A DNA stretch of 64,000 bases from Tragulus kanchil (GCA_022376925.1 JAIOJX010000005.1:13792501-13856500); one strand, 5' to 3'; counted from the stretch's first letter, positions 23,126 to 34,960 are shown. Notes: generated from the sequence alone by a model not told the origin. Translations and numbers: made by a program.

Positions 23126-25279
23126 GGGCTGCCTTCCCCGCTCCAACAGTTACACAGAGAACTACCCACGATCAGCCAGGCTGTGCTAAGGATTATAAAG
23201 AGCGAAGTACAAATAATAAAGGGTTCTGGGGGCCCCACCAAGAGGCAGCCTCGTTGGCTTGCAGTCGGAAGGGTTTGTGGAGGAGATGGGGAGTGAGCTG
23301 GCTCTGGAAGCCTGGGGAGGATTCTGATCCGCCGGCTCAGAATGAGGTGAACTTGGAAGCGAATATGCAGGGAATGTTGGAATTAGGATGGGAGTCACGG
23401 TTGTCCAGAACATGCGCGACCAATGGGGAGCACAGAGAGGAAGAGCTGGGGAGGGGGAGAGAGGTCACCTTGGTCCTTGTCCCTTCCTCGCCATGGGCTG
23501 AGAGCTCACAGGTTTCTGAGGAGTCTCTCTTTCCAAGAAACCGAGATTCTGCCTTACGACTTCTCCCCATAAAGAGACCGCCACTCTTCCCTGCTCTTCC
23601 AAACGCCTTATTCTTTATTGACTTAGGGACTCCTCCAGCTTCTCACATTTTAAAGTACACGTGCCCGAAAGTCTTGCCACTCAGGCAAAGTCACAATGAG
23701 TCTCAGATGAAGGAAAGCAGCTAACGTCGCCTGGAATGACATTACTGTCGTGGTGGGTGTAGAGACTGAGAATACAGCTAAAAGCTGCAAGGAAAGAATT
23801 CCTGAAACTCGTGGATGAGTGGTTCGGACCCCAAATCACGCACTCCTGGGACCAGCACTGGACGAAACAATCCAATCAGGGGTCACGGGGGAGGGGGGGG
23901 GGTTAGTACGTTTTAAGGCATGAGTCCCCAAGTCGCCCGTTTCTGCTTTGTTTTTCCAGAGCACAACAACTACTGTTAGAAAGCTATATGGTTTGTTCAA
24001 AAAGAACCAAAAAGAATAAAGGAATGAAGGAAGACAAGAAGAAAGAGACGAAAAAGAAAAGGCATACCCGGCGGAGGCCACGAAGTAGAGAGGAGCCCAG
24101 CCTGCCGTCCCCGAAGCTGACAGTTATTATGCGTAATTAGCGCAAAGCAGGGTTCTGTATATACCCACTATCTCCAGACATGTTTTTAAAACAAGGGCTC
24201 TGCCTTTTACCACCAATAATTTGTCTTGTTGTATGTTGTTGCTTACACAGATGTTCCATAATTTTTTGCATATGGCTCAGCCAAAGAAAGCTTTTTCCCC
24301 TTCCATTTTTGGGAAAGATGCAGGGATGCAACTGCCTGGGTGAGGGAGAGGAAGATGTCTCGTTTTTACATAACTCCCATGGTGATGATGGGGCGGGGGT
24401 GGCTGGGGCTACGTGCGCGGGCATGTGCGCCTGTGTGTATCTGTGTATATAGTAACAAGATTCTCTACCCAATCCTGCCAACCGCACTTTATCTGCCTCT
24501 ACTGAGTCATTCCGATGGGATTTGGGAGTCCTTAGGACTTCCAGGGTTCATGGCATTTGCTGGGATAAGACATTATTGAAAGCTTCTCTAAAAAGGGGTT
24601 GAATATTTACAGAAGAAAAAAGAGGCAGGAGAGATGCAAATACATTGGAGGTTTTTTTTTTTCTTTCTTTCTTTCTTGGCAGTCTTTGCAACTGAGAACA
24701 GCAGAGCCCTCTCATGTTTCTCTGACCTTGCTCGGCACTGTCCAGAATGCACATATACGGTATCAGAGAGCGACGCTGCTCCACGCTTTCTTGGGAAAGA
24801 AAGTCTGCGGATGTGGCTTACTGGGGTTGGGGGTGGGAGTGCAGATATCAAAGGGAGGGCTGAGGTCAAATCCAAGTAGACTGGGTTTTTAAGATAAAGA
24901 AATACGACTGATTGGAGAGGAAGAAAGGCAGATTAAAAAAGATACATCTTCTTTTTTATTGCGATACCACCAATTGAGAGAACATTCTGCTGGGGGGAAT
25001 GTCTGCCAAGGACTTCTAATTCAGTTTGTTCCACCGTTTTATTTTTAAACTCAAGTGCATATTTTATTCCTGGAATGTTATAGGATTGGTGTGGGCAGAA
25101 ATGGGCAAATTTACTTCAGAGGTGTTTTATAACAACTTGGAAAAGACCCTCTAAAATCCTCCAAGTCCACTTCAGGGGTGAATTTCATTTCCTTTCTATT
25201 CTTTGGAAAGCTACCTTGATTTTTTAAAATTTTATGTCACAAAGGAAAACCTGATTATAATTTAGAACGCATTTCAAAA
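23126..25279. other. Unique stretch free of clear repeats
   Basis: It is one of the longest repeat-poor stretches here. A G run lies at 23885-23902 and a TTTC repeat at 24652-24677. A moderately CpG-bearing part at 24050-24140 includes the palindrome-like GCGTAATTAGCGC. A 156-codon frame at 23254-23724 has no recognisable domain. Confidence 0.45.
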
Positions 25280-25360
25280 TAATGATACTATTGATTAGGC
25301 ACTTACTACGAGCCAGGCAGGGTAACAATTTGCCTTCTCTCTCTCCTTTAATGCTCACAG
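25280..25360 (-). repeat. Possible MIR fragment (antisense)
   Basis: GGCACTTACTACGAGCCAGG followed by CTTTAATGCTCACAGC resembles the 3' end of reversed MIR. It is short and weak. Confidence 0.4.
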
Positions 25361-25498
25361 CTCTCTCTCCCACACGGGTGAGACACCAAGGTGGAGAGGG
25401 ATGCCAGAGCCTAGTTTAAATCCCAGTCTTGACAAGATGAAACCCTTTGTGGTCACCATGCAACTACACTTCCATGTATCAATGTCTGGCAAGACATT

Positions 25499-25715
25499 TG
25501 TTGTTTGTCGTTTAGTTGCTAAGTCATGTCCTACTCTTTTGCAACCCCACTGACCGGAGCCCACCCGGCTCCTCTGTCCATGGAATTTCTGCAAGAATAC
25601 TGACGGGAGAGAGTTGCCATTTTCTTCTCTAGGGGATCTGCTCAATCTAGGGATCAAACCTGTGTCTCCTGCATTGGCAGGCGGATTCTTTACCACCGAG
25701 CCACCAGAAAAGTAC
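25499..25715 (-). mobile_element. Bov-tA type SINE
   Basis: It shows the reversed Bov-A body and a tRNA head ending CCACCGAGCCACCAG. Imperfect 12-bp target duplications CTGGCAAGACAT and CTGACAAGACAT (about 25486-25497 and 25717-25728) flank it. Confidence 0.88.
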
Positions 25716-25920
25716 CCTGACAAGACATGCTTTTCATCAAATAAATACACAACGCAGCCAGTAGGCTACTATTTCTTATTCTAACAGGATGGTGGGAAAA
25801 GCAGACCCCTTAGCCTGCTTTTATGGTGTTGATACAGCCAGCAGAGGCTTGCAAAATGTGTCCAGTCTCTGGACAAAAGTTTTGGTGGTAGGCATGCAGC
25901 CCTATCAAGAAAGCAGAGGA

Positions 25921-26133
25921 GGACTTCCCTGATGGCTCAGATGGTAAAGAATCCACCTGCAATGCAGGAGACCTGGGCTTGATCCCTGGGTGGGGAAGAT
26001 CTCCTGGTGAAGAAAACAGCAACCCACTCAGTATTCTTGCCTGGGAAATCCCATGGGCAGAGGCGCCTGGCAGACTATAGTCCATAGGGGAGCAAAAGAG
26101 TCAGATATGACTTAGGGACTAAAACAAAACAAG
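25921..26133 (+). mobile_element. Bov-tA type SINE
   Basis: It starts GGACTTCCCTGATGGCTCAG. The body has GAAAACAGCAACCCACTCAG and TCCCATGGGCAGAGGCGCCT; the end is AGTCAGATATGACTTAGGGA. Target duplications AGCAGAGGA lie at 25912-25920 and 26134-26142. Confidence 0.92.
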
Positions 26134-26142
26134 AGCAGAGGA

Positions 26143-27834
26143 ACTGGTGGGCCTGTATATATTTCAAAATGCAACAGCACCAATACCCAAACTTGCTCAT
26201 CTTATCCTGGCAACATTCAAGACTGATAGAAGGTCCCTCCCTACCCTGCCCAAAGTATTTACTTCAAAAATTGGTTTCCTCTGTCCCTATTTGTTGTCGT
26301 GTTTAGTTCAGTGGTTCTGAGAAATCTCATGGAAAATCACAATGGTATACTTGTTAAATTGGCCAGGCAGGGTGTACTACCACTGGTACAAGCCACATCC
26401 GAAGAGGTAAAAAGGCAAGTCAGCCAGGCTCACGCTGGGACTATCTTCATGAAACCAACAAGGATATGCAAATTTCTCTGCTCTAGCTCATCTGCATAGC
26501 CTTCCATTGGTTTTGTGGAACCTCCATCCAGCCTAAATGTGAATTTTCTTTTCTTTCCTACAGCTTGAAGATCAAACAGACTTAACAGGTAAAACATTGA
26601 AGTTCTATCATGCAAAAGCATATGAGGAAGAGGAAAAATGAGGTTCTGATAGAGATCCAACCAGGAGATCTACCCGTGCTGTTAAAAATCTGCTTTCCAA
26701 GTTTGGAAAGGGCAGGGGCCTTGGGCATGTCTGTGCATGCATACTTAAGCACCACTCCACAATTTTTTTTTTTTTTTGGCAATGATTTAGAAAAAGGAGA
26801 AAGATTTGCTTATAAACGACCAAGGGCTTGAACCTAGTCACTGAGTACACATTTTACTCACGACAAAATCCGAATGGAAGTCTGCCAACATCTGGGCTGA
26901 CATTCAAACATTCTGAGTTTCTATGGACCCTGATCCCTCAAAACTCTGCTTTGGAACTTGAAAGGTCTGATCTTTTCTCAGGCTCCACCGAACTCAGTCC
27001 TCTCCTCTGAGTTCAGAGTGAATATATGGCAATAATATTCTGCTGTAAAGAAGTGTAAGGAAGCCCTTTTTTCCCACAGAGCATTTATTGACAGCATCAA
27101 TTAACAAATATGTGATGGGTTCTGAACCAAATTATTTCCCTTTGTGTGTCAGGTTTAGGAACTCGGGTGAGGGTTTGGAGGAACCTTGGCAATGTCTATA
27201 AATATTTTTAAAGTCATCACCTAAAGAGGAAGGTAAGGAGGTAGAATCTTTTGTACCTCGAATGTGGCAGCAGAGGTCAGTACCTACGGCTAATAGTCCT
27301 TAGTTCAGCAACTCTCCCGAGGAGGTTAACTGATGATTCCTACCTTCAGAGTGCTTCTTTACTGGCAACTTTTTAACTCTAGTAGATGACACCCCAAATT
27401 TCACATGGGCTCCAGGAGAAGCAGCTATTCCACCTCAAATTAAATTTTACAGTTGGCTTTGAGAAAAGCTCAACACTCTTATGAGGTTCAGGAGGTGGGC
27501 AGACAAAAGCCATCTATCCCTCCAAACAAAGAGAGACAGTTTTATGGGTGGGGCACCTCCTTGCATGGAGCCCAAGTGAAATGGTGATAAAACATCACTG
27601 GAATGTTTGAATACTGCCAGGGTTACAGGTGCATCTATGTCTTGATGGAATTCAGCTGTACAGTTTTCTCCTGTCAAATACAACCCATCCTGTTTTAAAT
27701 TCCTCCTCCCTCTACCAGTCATGGTCTGCAGGAGAAACAGGTTGCATTCAATGGCATGAAAGAGAAGGGAGGCCAGAAAAACATACAACATAAAGGCAGA
27801 AATGGCTGGGCTTCAGCCACAGTCCACAGACCTA
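26143..27834. other. Unique DNA holding the microexon candidate
   Basis: Apart from the candidate at 26564-26588 and a T run at 26763-26777, no element is recognised. A strong acceptor-like tract ends at 27079 and another at 27152. Neither is followed by a donor with an open frame. Confidence 0.45.
26564..26588 (+). CDS. Possible 25-nt microexon, gene unidentified
   Basis: A 20-base pyrimidine-rich acceptor ends in CTACAG at 26563. A branch-point-like CTAAA lies about 27 nt upstream of the AG. A CAG|GTAAAA donor follows at 26589. The 25 nt between are open in only one frame, reading LEDQTDLT plus one trailing G; the other two frames contain TGA or TAA. The trailing G plus the leading AC of the exon at 62496 would make GAC (Asp), so the phases are compatible. 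That has a one-in-three chance of being coincidence, and exons could lie between. The flanks show no recognisable repeat. This may be a chance splice-site pair. Confidence 0.3.
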
Positions 27835-27990
27835 GGTCTGTCCAGCTGTCCCGCTGAGTTATTTCCAAAGCTCAGGCAAGCCAGTCATCGGCTCTACGCC
27901 TCTGAGTCCTCGTCTGTGAAACAAGGGTCACCACAAGTCCACGAACCTCAGAGAATTTCTGTGAAATTGAGAAGCTTACAAAACATACTG
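27835..27990 (+). repeat. Possible MIR fragment
   Basis: CAGGCAAGCCAGTCATCGGC, then CTCTGAGTCCTCGTCTGTGA resembles the middle of MIR (the part encoding 'cctcagtttcctcatctgt'). It is diverged. Confidence 0.45.
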
Positions 27991-28566
27991 CAGGCACGGA
28001 TGCCAAACTATTATCTCATAATTCAATGTGCCCACATCAGACCGAGACAAGTGAAACCCCAAATTAATTTGATACCATATGCTATGGGTGGCGTTTTCCA
28101 ACAGCCTTCAGAAATTGGCATTTAGAATATTTGTGGGTTCATCCCTTTCCATGTACAGAAACATGTGCACACATCAAAACAGACCCAGTTAAATCTTAAT
28201 TATCTGGTGGAGGATTATCCAAGAATCCTACTGTTTCTTCTTTTCCCCTGATGCCCATTTTTTAGCCTTTCTGGCAATTCTTATATGATCAAGGAAAAGA
28301 AAAGAGACGGCATGGAAATCAATAAATCCCTGTCCTTATTCTCTGTAATTTCAATGCTCTGTGGGCACTCAGTCTCCATTGACAGAGAGAAGGGACAAGG
28401 CACTATCTGTACTCACAGTGGAATGAAAGCATTTATCTGCATTACTGGGAAATAAAGTATTTACATAAATTAACTGCTCTTCACTTTCTAAAACTTTACT
28501 TACCCAATCAGAATTTTTCTAAGATCTGTTTCTCTTATCATGCTACATCTAGGTATCTGTCTTTAA

Positions 28567-28724
28567 AAAAAATATTTATTTATTTTTCTGCACTGGGTCT
28601 TAGTTATAATATGCAAACTTTTGGTTGCGGCATATGGGATCCAGTTTCCTGACCAGGGATCAAACCCAGGCCCTCTGCATTGAGAGCTCAGAATCTTAAC
28701 CACTGGACCACCAGGGCAGTCCCA
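28567..28724 (-). mobile_element. CHR-type tRNA SINE
   Basis: On the minus strand it starts GGGACTGCCCTGGTGGTCCA, continues through CTGGGTTTGATCCCTGGTCA and ends in an AAAT/A-rich tail. Target duplications of GTATCTGTCTTT type flank it (28553-28564 and 28725-28736, one mismatch). The second copy is at 29709-29866. Confidence 0.88.
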
Positions 28725-28750
28725 GTATCTGCCTTTTAAAATAAAGGATA

Positions 28751-29084
28751 GGGCTTCCCTGGTGGTCCAGTGGGTAAAGACACTGCCTTGCAGTGCAAGA
28801 GGCACTGGTTCGAGCCCTGGCCTGGGAGGATCCCACGTGCTGTGGAGCGGCTGGACCAATGTGTCCAATTACCGAGCCGGAGCTCTGGAGCGCATGCGCC
28901 CAGAGCCGGTGCTCTGTGACAACAGGGGCCGCCGCGATGGGGGGCCCACACGGGCCAAAGAACTGAGATGGACGAAAATGGACAAATGAAAAACCAATAG
29001 AAGTGGCCCACCTGCTCCCCTCCCTCCCCACCCCCCACCAAAATAAATAAATAAATGAATAAATAAATAAATCCTTAAAAAAAT
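28751..29084 (+). mobile_element. Unfamiliar SINE, full length (copy C)
   Basis: This is the cleanest copy. It has head GGGCTTCCCTGGTGGTCCAG, B-box-like GGTTCGAGCCC, body GTGTCCAATTACCGAGCCGG and AGCGCATGCGCCCAGAGCC, 3' part AAAACCAATAGAAGTGGCCC, a CCCTCCC-rich stretch and an AAAT tail. Perfect 13-bp target duplications AAAATAAAGGATA lie at 28738-28750 and 29085-29097. It lies 26 bp from an antisense CHR SINE. Confidence 0.92.
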
Positions 29085-29892
29085 AAAATAAAGGATAATA
29101 ACGTTAAGCTTCTTGATGACTCATAACCATTAATAACCACCCATTTATTATGATGCTATACTGCACACCATAAGCTTCTATCAGCTCTTAATAGTCTTTC
29201 TTCTCCTTTGATCTCAGTCTATCGTGTGATACATCACATGATATTTTCCCATTCAACAAACCAAACGGTATACAGTGGGTTCATCCCTTTCCATGTACAG
29301 AAACATGTGCACACATCAAAACAGACCCAGTTAAATCTTAATTATCTGGTGGAGGATTATCCAAGAATCCTACTGTTTCTTCTTTTCCCCTGATGCCCAT
29401 TTTTTAGCCTTTCTGGCAATTCTTATATGATCAAGGAAAAGAAAAGAGACGGCATGGAAATCAATAAATCCCTGTCCTTATTCTCTGTAATTTCAATGCT
29501 CTGTGGGCACTCAGTCTCCATTGACAGAGAGAAGGGACAAGGCACTATCTGTACTCACAGTGGAATGAAAGCATTTATCTGCATTACTGGGAAATAAAGT
29601 ATTTACATAAATTAACTGCTCTTCACTTTCTAAAACTTTACTTACCCAATCAGAATTTTTCTAAGATCTGTTTCTCTTATCATGCTACATCTAGGTATCT
29701 GTCTTTAAAAAAAATATTTATTTATTTTTCTGCACTGGGTCTTAGTTATAATATGCAAACTTTTGGTTGCGGCATATGGGATCCAGTTTCCTGACCAGGG
29801 ATCAAACCCAGGCCCTCTGCATTGAGAGCTCAGAATCTTAACCACTGGACCACCAGGGCAGTCCCAGTATCTGCCTTTTAAAATAAAGGATA

Positions 29893-30226
29893 GGGCTTCC
29901 CTGGTGGTCCAGTGGGTAAAGACACTGCCTTGCAGTGCAAGAGGCACTGGTTCGAGCCCTGGCCTGGGAGGATCCCACGTGCTGTGGAGCGGCTGGACCA
30001 ATGTGTCCAATTACCGAGCCGGAGCTCTGGAGCGCATGCGCCCAGAGCCGGTGCTCTGTGACAACAGGGGCCGCCGCGATGGGGGGCCCACACGGGCCAA
30101 AGAACTGAGATGGACGAAAATGGACAAATGAAAAACCAATAGAAGTGGCCCACCTGCTCCCCTCCCTCCCCACCCCCCACCAAAATAAATAAATAAATGA
30201 ATAAATAAATAAATCCTTAAAAAAAT
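29893..30226 (+). mobile_element. Second copy of SINE copy C (within duplication 7)
   Basis: It is identical to 28751-29084 as far as I can read, including the target duplications. It was copied with the 1,142-bp unit and is not an independent insertion. Confidence 0.93.
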
Positions 30227-30419
30227 AAAATAAAGGATAATAACGTTAAGCTTCTTGATGACTCATAACCATTAATAACCACCCATTTATTATGATGCTA
30301 TACTGCACACCATAAGCTTCTATCAGCTCTTAATAGTCTTTCTTCTCCTTTGATCTCAGTCTATCGTGTGATACATCACATGATATTTTCCCATTCAACA
30401 AACCAAACGGTATACAGTG

Positions 30420-31400
30420 TCTCCTATATCCAGGCACTATGCTAATGAGGATCACAAACATGGTCCCGACTCTTGGAAAGCTTGCCGTGTCTTTGGGGAG
30501 AAAATAATGGCATAATCACACAAATACATAGGCTTGTATGTGAGAGCAGCTCTCAGAGAAAAGTATAGCATGATGTAGAATAGGGGAAGGTGGAATAAGA
30601 GAGCCTGGAAGCTGGGGCTCCTCAAGAGAGATGGTGGGCATGAAGGGTATTATATCAAGGAATGAATATCCAGTCACTGGCCTAAATACAGAGAGAGGAA
30701 CTATTCCATGACCACCACACATTATAATGCAACTAACTGTATGTCCCTAACTCAAAGGACTAAAAACCAAAACAAAACTAAAAAAAAGTTTTTAACAAAT
30801 GTATTGTTGACGTGTCACTGGTAGTTTTATTCAAAAAATTATTGTGAGTGTAGTGTGGGGTAAAGTAAATGAGTAAATTGTGTTGGTGTGATTGAGAACT
30901 GCTTTTTTCAGCTTGAAAATAAAGAAATACTGATGTAAGATGAAAGAGATCAAGAGGAGTTTGAACACCAGTGCACACAAGTATAAACTCATGATACATT
31001 TTACCTTATATATATATACACACACTATATAGACACACATGCTCTTTATATACATTTATATATATTTTATATACTATATACATATTTATATATTTAAATA
31101 TATTTATACTTTATTTACATTCAGAAAGAGAGAGAGAAAGAGAAACTGATTAATTTCCTAACTCTGGCTGTGCCCAACTGAAAAGGCTGAGAAACAACCA
31201 CCAGTCAGTAGTAATGAGAATCCCTGAGCCCAGACTGTGGTCTCCAAACACCACTGCTCGCTAACAGGAAGCAGGTTTGCTTGGAAAAAAAGGCGATCCC
31301 AGGTCTGAGGCAGGAAATGTACAAAGGAACCTAGAACTTACTTTCATATTAGAAAGCAAGACGACTATCATAAAATAAAAACCAACTAGTATTGTATGGA
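30420..31400. other. Unique DNA with an AT-rich tract
   Basis: 31003-31115 is a TA/CA-rich imperfect microsatellite, followed by a GA-rich run at 31127-31145. No coding signal is visible. Confidence 0.55.
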
Positions 31401-31542
31401 ACGAGAAGGAAATGGCAACCCACTGCAGTATTCTGGATGCCTAGAGAATTCCATGGACAGGGGAGCCTGGCGGGCTGCAGTCCTCGGGGTCACACAGAGT
31501 CAGACACGACTGGAGTGACTGAGTAGCAGCAGCAGCAGCAGC
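31401..31542 (+). mobile_element. 5'-truncated Bov-A/BovB-tail element with AGC repeat
   Basis: It begins in mid-body (GAGAAGGAAATGGCAACCCA), continues CCATGGACAGGGGAGCCTGG and GTCAGACACGACTGGAGTGA, and ends in an AGC trinucleotide run at 31524-31541. Flanking TTGTATGGAA / TTATATGGAA is a likely target duplication. Without the head it cannot be assigned to Bov-A2 or to a truncated BovB. Confidence 0.85.
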
Positions 31543-31552
31543 TTTATATGGA

Positions 31553-32343
31553 AACAACTCAGAAACCAAACTGAATAGCTTTCAGTCAACAGTCAAAATG
31601 AGGCCATGTATCATTTTATGGTACAAACAGTAACTGACTGAAACACACCAGATATATATTATTTCAGTTCATGAGTTTATTATTTAAGTGCATGAGTTCA
31701 CTTTGAAAAATGGTGAAAAAATGGAGAGAAAATCATGAACAAATTTTTGTTGAAGACTGGTAAATAAAAGGAAAGAGTCAATGCATCCTGCTTTTTACAC
31801 AAAACCGGAAGCACTCAGTAAATAAATAGGTGAGGGGAAGAGTCTCTTCATGAAGAATGATTCCAGCTACTAAATGAATAATTGAATTAGACTCTCATTT
31901 CCCCATCCCCTGTAAAATTAGGAATTTAAACAAAGATCTTGTTGCAAAAAGATATACCACTAACCAACGACCTCCCAACGGAAATTCAGAAATACACAAC
32001 TATGCTTTCACATACACAACTAGGAACCTGTCAGGAAAAACAAAGCAGCCTAACCACACAATGCCTCAAGGGCTTCCCCGAAGTTCCTAGGAAGTGCAGG
32101 AGACAAAGGAACATGCTTAACACCACTCCCAAAAAACATGATCAAAATCCAGATGGTGGAAATTCTACTGGACAAATGATCTGGTTTCTTCTATAGAGAA
32201 AAAAACCCTGTAACATACATTAAAAAAAAGTGTGAGAGAGAGATGGCACCACTAGCTTAGAAGAAGCTTAAGAGACATAAATAGACTATTTATATTCTGA
32301 TTCAAGTACACTCAGTGAATTTTGGCATAATAAGTAAGGGTGT
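31553..32343. other. Unique AT-rich DNA, no gene seen
   Basis: No repeat family or exon is recognised. A frame of 85 codons at 31939-32196 has no known features. Confidence 0.5.
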
Positions 32344-34447
32344 AGCAGAAAGTGATGTAACAAAATTGATGTAGTCACTTTCGAGTGACCTAGGTAACCA
32401 TGTACAGTAGCAAACAGCCAGCATGAAATTCGACAATTGGACTCACCAGGCAAAACAAGGTAAATTGTACCTTCTGAAAGTAAATAGAGATGGACTCCAG
32501 GCTTGGATGTTTCTTCTTTTTCCTTTTTTTAAGACATCAGTGAGCATCTCATTAATGTTATAATTTTAAAAGGGTTTTTTCTGCCTCTAATGGAAGATTT
32601 AGACAAGCTGAGGAAATGATCATTGGTCCCCCAAACTGCAGCCTTACCAATTAAAAAATGGAAATTGTTTCATATTGCTAGTGATTTCAACTTTGAAAGA
32701 AGCCGCTTCCACTCTTCCTTTTGTTTTAACTAAGTTTTCAGTGGATAAGTTTAAATGAAAATTATCCCGAGATTGCAAAGTAGCTCTTTTTTAAAAAAAT
32801 ACAATACTCTGTCATTACTTACAACTTCTTATTTTAGGGAACTAAGATTTTCTCAAGACTGTGCCACAATATTAAAAAAAAAATCAACAACAGCAAAAGG
32901 GAATAAATTGGAAACTGAAGTTAGAAAAGCCTGCAGCTGTCATCCGTAACACTGATTTTAAATTTCTGTGTTCACCCACAAAGCCTCATTGTTCTTTTTT
33001 CTGGGTTTTATAAGTCAGCATTCTACATTGAAATCTAACAAACATTATACTAACAAATTTTCCCTTTATCAGGTTTATATATTAAGGTTTCACATCAGAT
33101 TGCGTTTGAAAAAGGAGTTGATACTAAAAAAAAATACTAAATTGAGCAGGGCTCAGGGTGGGAGGTGGGGGGCAGGAAATCAGAATTTGGAAGTGAATAA
33201 GAGAATAATGTTTGCTGACCTGTTTATTATCACGAAATTCTGTACTTGTCTTTTTAGATCATTCATCATTGCATATAATGTATTAAATACTATACCATGG
33301 AAAAAATATCAAGTCAATGCCATAAATATTTCCTATTGAACTGTAGAAGAGAAAAGAAAAATACTAAAAATATTTGTAAATCATCAATTAGAAGCAGAAA
33401 GTGATGTAACAAAATTGATGTAGTCACTTTCGAGTGACCTAGGTAACCATGTACAGTAGCAAACAGCCAGCATGAAATTCGACAATTGGACTCACCAGGC
33501 AAAACAAGGTAAATTGTACCTTCTGAAAGTAAATAGAGATGGACTCCAGGCTTGGATGTTTCTTCTTTTTCCTTTTTAAGACATCAGTGAGCATCTCATT
33601 AATGTTATAATTTTAAAAGGGTTTTTTCTGCCTCTAATGGAAGATTTAGACAAGCTGAGGAAATGATCATTGGTCCCCCAAACTGCAGCCTTACCAATTA
33701 AAAAATGGAAATTGTTTCATATTGCTAGTGATTTCAACTTTGAAAGAAGCCGCTTCCACTCTTCCTTTTGTTTTAACTAAGTTTTCAGTGGATAAGTTTA
33801 AATGAAAATTATCCCGAGATTGCAAAGTAGCTCTTTTTTAAAAAAATACAATACTCTGTCATTACTTACAACTTCTTATTTTAGGGAACTAAGATTTTCT
33901 CAAGACTGTGCCACAATATTAAAAAAAAAATCAACAACAGCAAAAGGGAATAAATTGGAAACTGAAGCTAGAAAAGCCTGCAGCTGTCATCCGTAACACT
34001 GATTTTAAATTTCTGTGTTCACCCACAAAGCCTCATTGTTCTTTTTTCTGGGTTTTATAAGTCAGCATTCTACATTGAAATCTAACAAACATTATACTAA
34101 CAAATTTTCCCTTTATCAGGTTTATATATTAAGGTTTCACATCAGATTGCGTTTGAAAAAGGAGTTGATACTAAAAAAAAATACTAAATTGAGCAGGGCT
34201 CAGGGTGGGAGGTGGGGGGCAGGAAATCAGAATTTGGAAGTGAATAAGAGAATAATGTTTGCTGACCTGTTTATTATCACGAAATTCTGTACTTGTCTTT
34301 TTAGATCATTCATCATTGCATATAATGTATTAAATACTATACCATGGAAAAAATATCAAGTCAATGCCATAAATATTTCCTATTGAACTGTAGAAGAGAA
34401 AAGAAAAAAATACTAAAAATATTTGTAAATCATCAATTAGAAGCAGA
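32344..34447. repeat. Duplication 8: tandem pair, unit 1,049 bp
   Basis: The copies are 32344-33392 and 33393-34441, with AGCAGA at the start, junction and end. One substitution is visible (GAAGTTAG at about 32919 against GAAGCTAG at about 33966). Homopolymer lengths differ: seven against five T at about 32525/33573, and an A run two bases longer near the end of copy 2. The content is unique AT-rich DNA without a recognisable gene. Confidence 0.92.
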
Positions 34448-34784
34448 GGATGATATTTGTGGCTGTGGGTGGTTATTGCTGTAACTCTATAATGCCTAAA
34501 TACAGAGACAGAAAATGTTAAAAATGGAGTTCTTGGGTACGTAACTTTCCTCCCATGTGACAGCGAACACTTGGATGCCAGTCATGTCCCCATGTCTATT
34601 TAAATTTTTTTTCATGTGTGAAGTTAAGCAGGTGAAGGGCTGGAACCCTCGTGGATTCGAGGTGTTCACACACATGAACAAGTTCTTAGAGAACAGAAGG
34701 TTGGAGGCACACAGCATTTCATCTGCCTGTGACATTATGGTCCCTGACATCACCTTTCCCGCCGGATGCTTTCTAATTCAGGGG

Positions 34785-34960
34785 AAGGAATGTGCCGTGG
34801 TGGAGAGGGCATGGGTTTTTATTACTCAGATTGACTTAGGGTCAAAATCAGCATGTTTATTATTAGCAGGGTAGCTTTGAGCTGACTCACTTCCGTTTTG
34901 CCTAGGCTCTCTTATCTGTAATATGGAGACAGCCATATTCACCCTGTCGAGATGTCTTCA
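34785..34960 (+). repeat. MIR fragment
   Basis: GTGGTGGAGAGGGCATGGG, then GTAGCTTTGAGCTGACTCAC, then GGCTCTCTTATCTGTAATAT (the 'cctcatctgtaaaatg' part) keep the order of MIR. Confidence 0.65.

Larger units (their letters stand above)
28133..30419. repeat. Duplication 7: tandem 1,142-bp pair with no visible differences
   Basis: The copies are 28133-29274 and 29275-30416, joined without a linker. The trinucleotide GTG occurs at the start, the junction and the end (28133, 29275, 30417). I saw no substitution between the copies when reading them. Each holds an antisense CHR-type SINE followed by a sense copy of the window's unfamiliar SINE, both with target-site duplications. Two identical complex insertions at the same offset require a recent copy event or an assembly error. 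Confidence 0.95.

Noticed and set aside
23254..23724. 156-codon open frame
   Set aside because: It has no domain, and no acceptor or donor frames it.
27153..27230. Possible exon between a strong acceptor and a GTAAGG donor
   Set aside because: All three frames contain stops within 78 nt.
28751..28830. Possible tRNA gene (A- and B-box-like sequences)
   Set aside because: It is the tRNA-derived head of a SINE, with target duplications and an A-rich tail; it cannot fold as a full tRNA.
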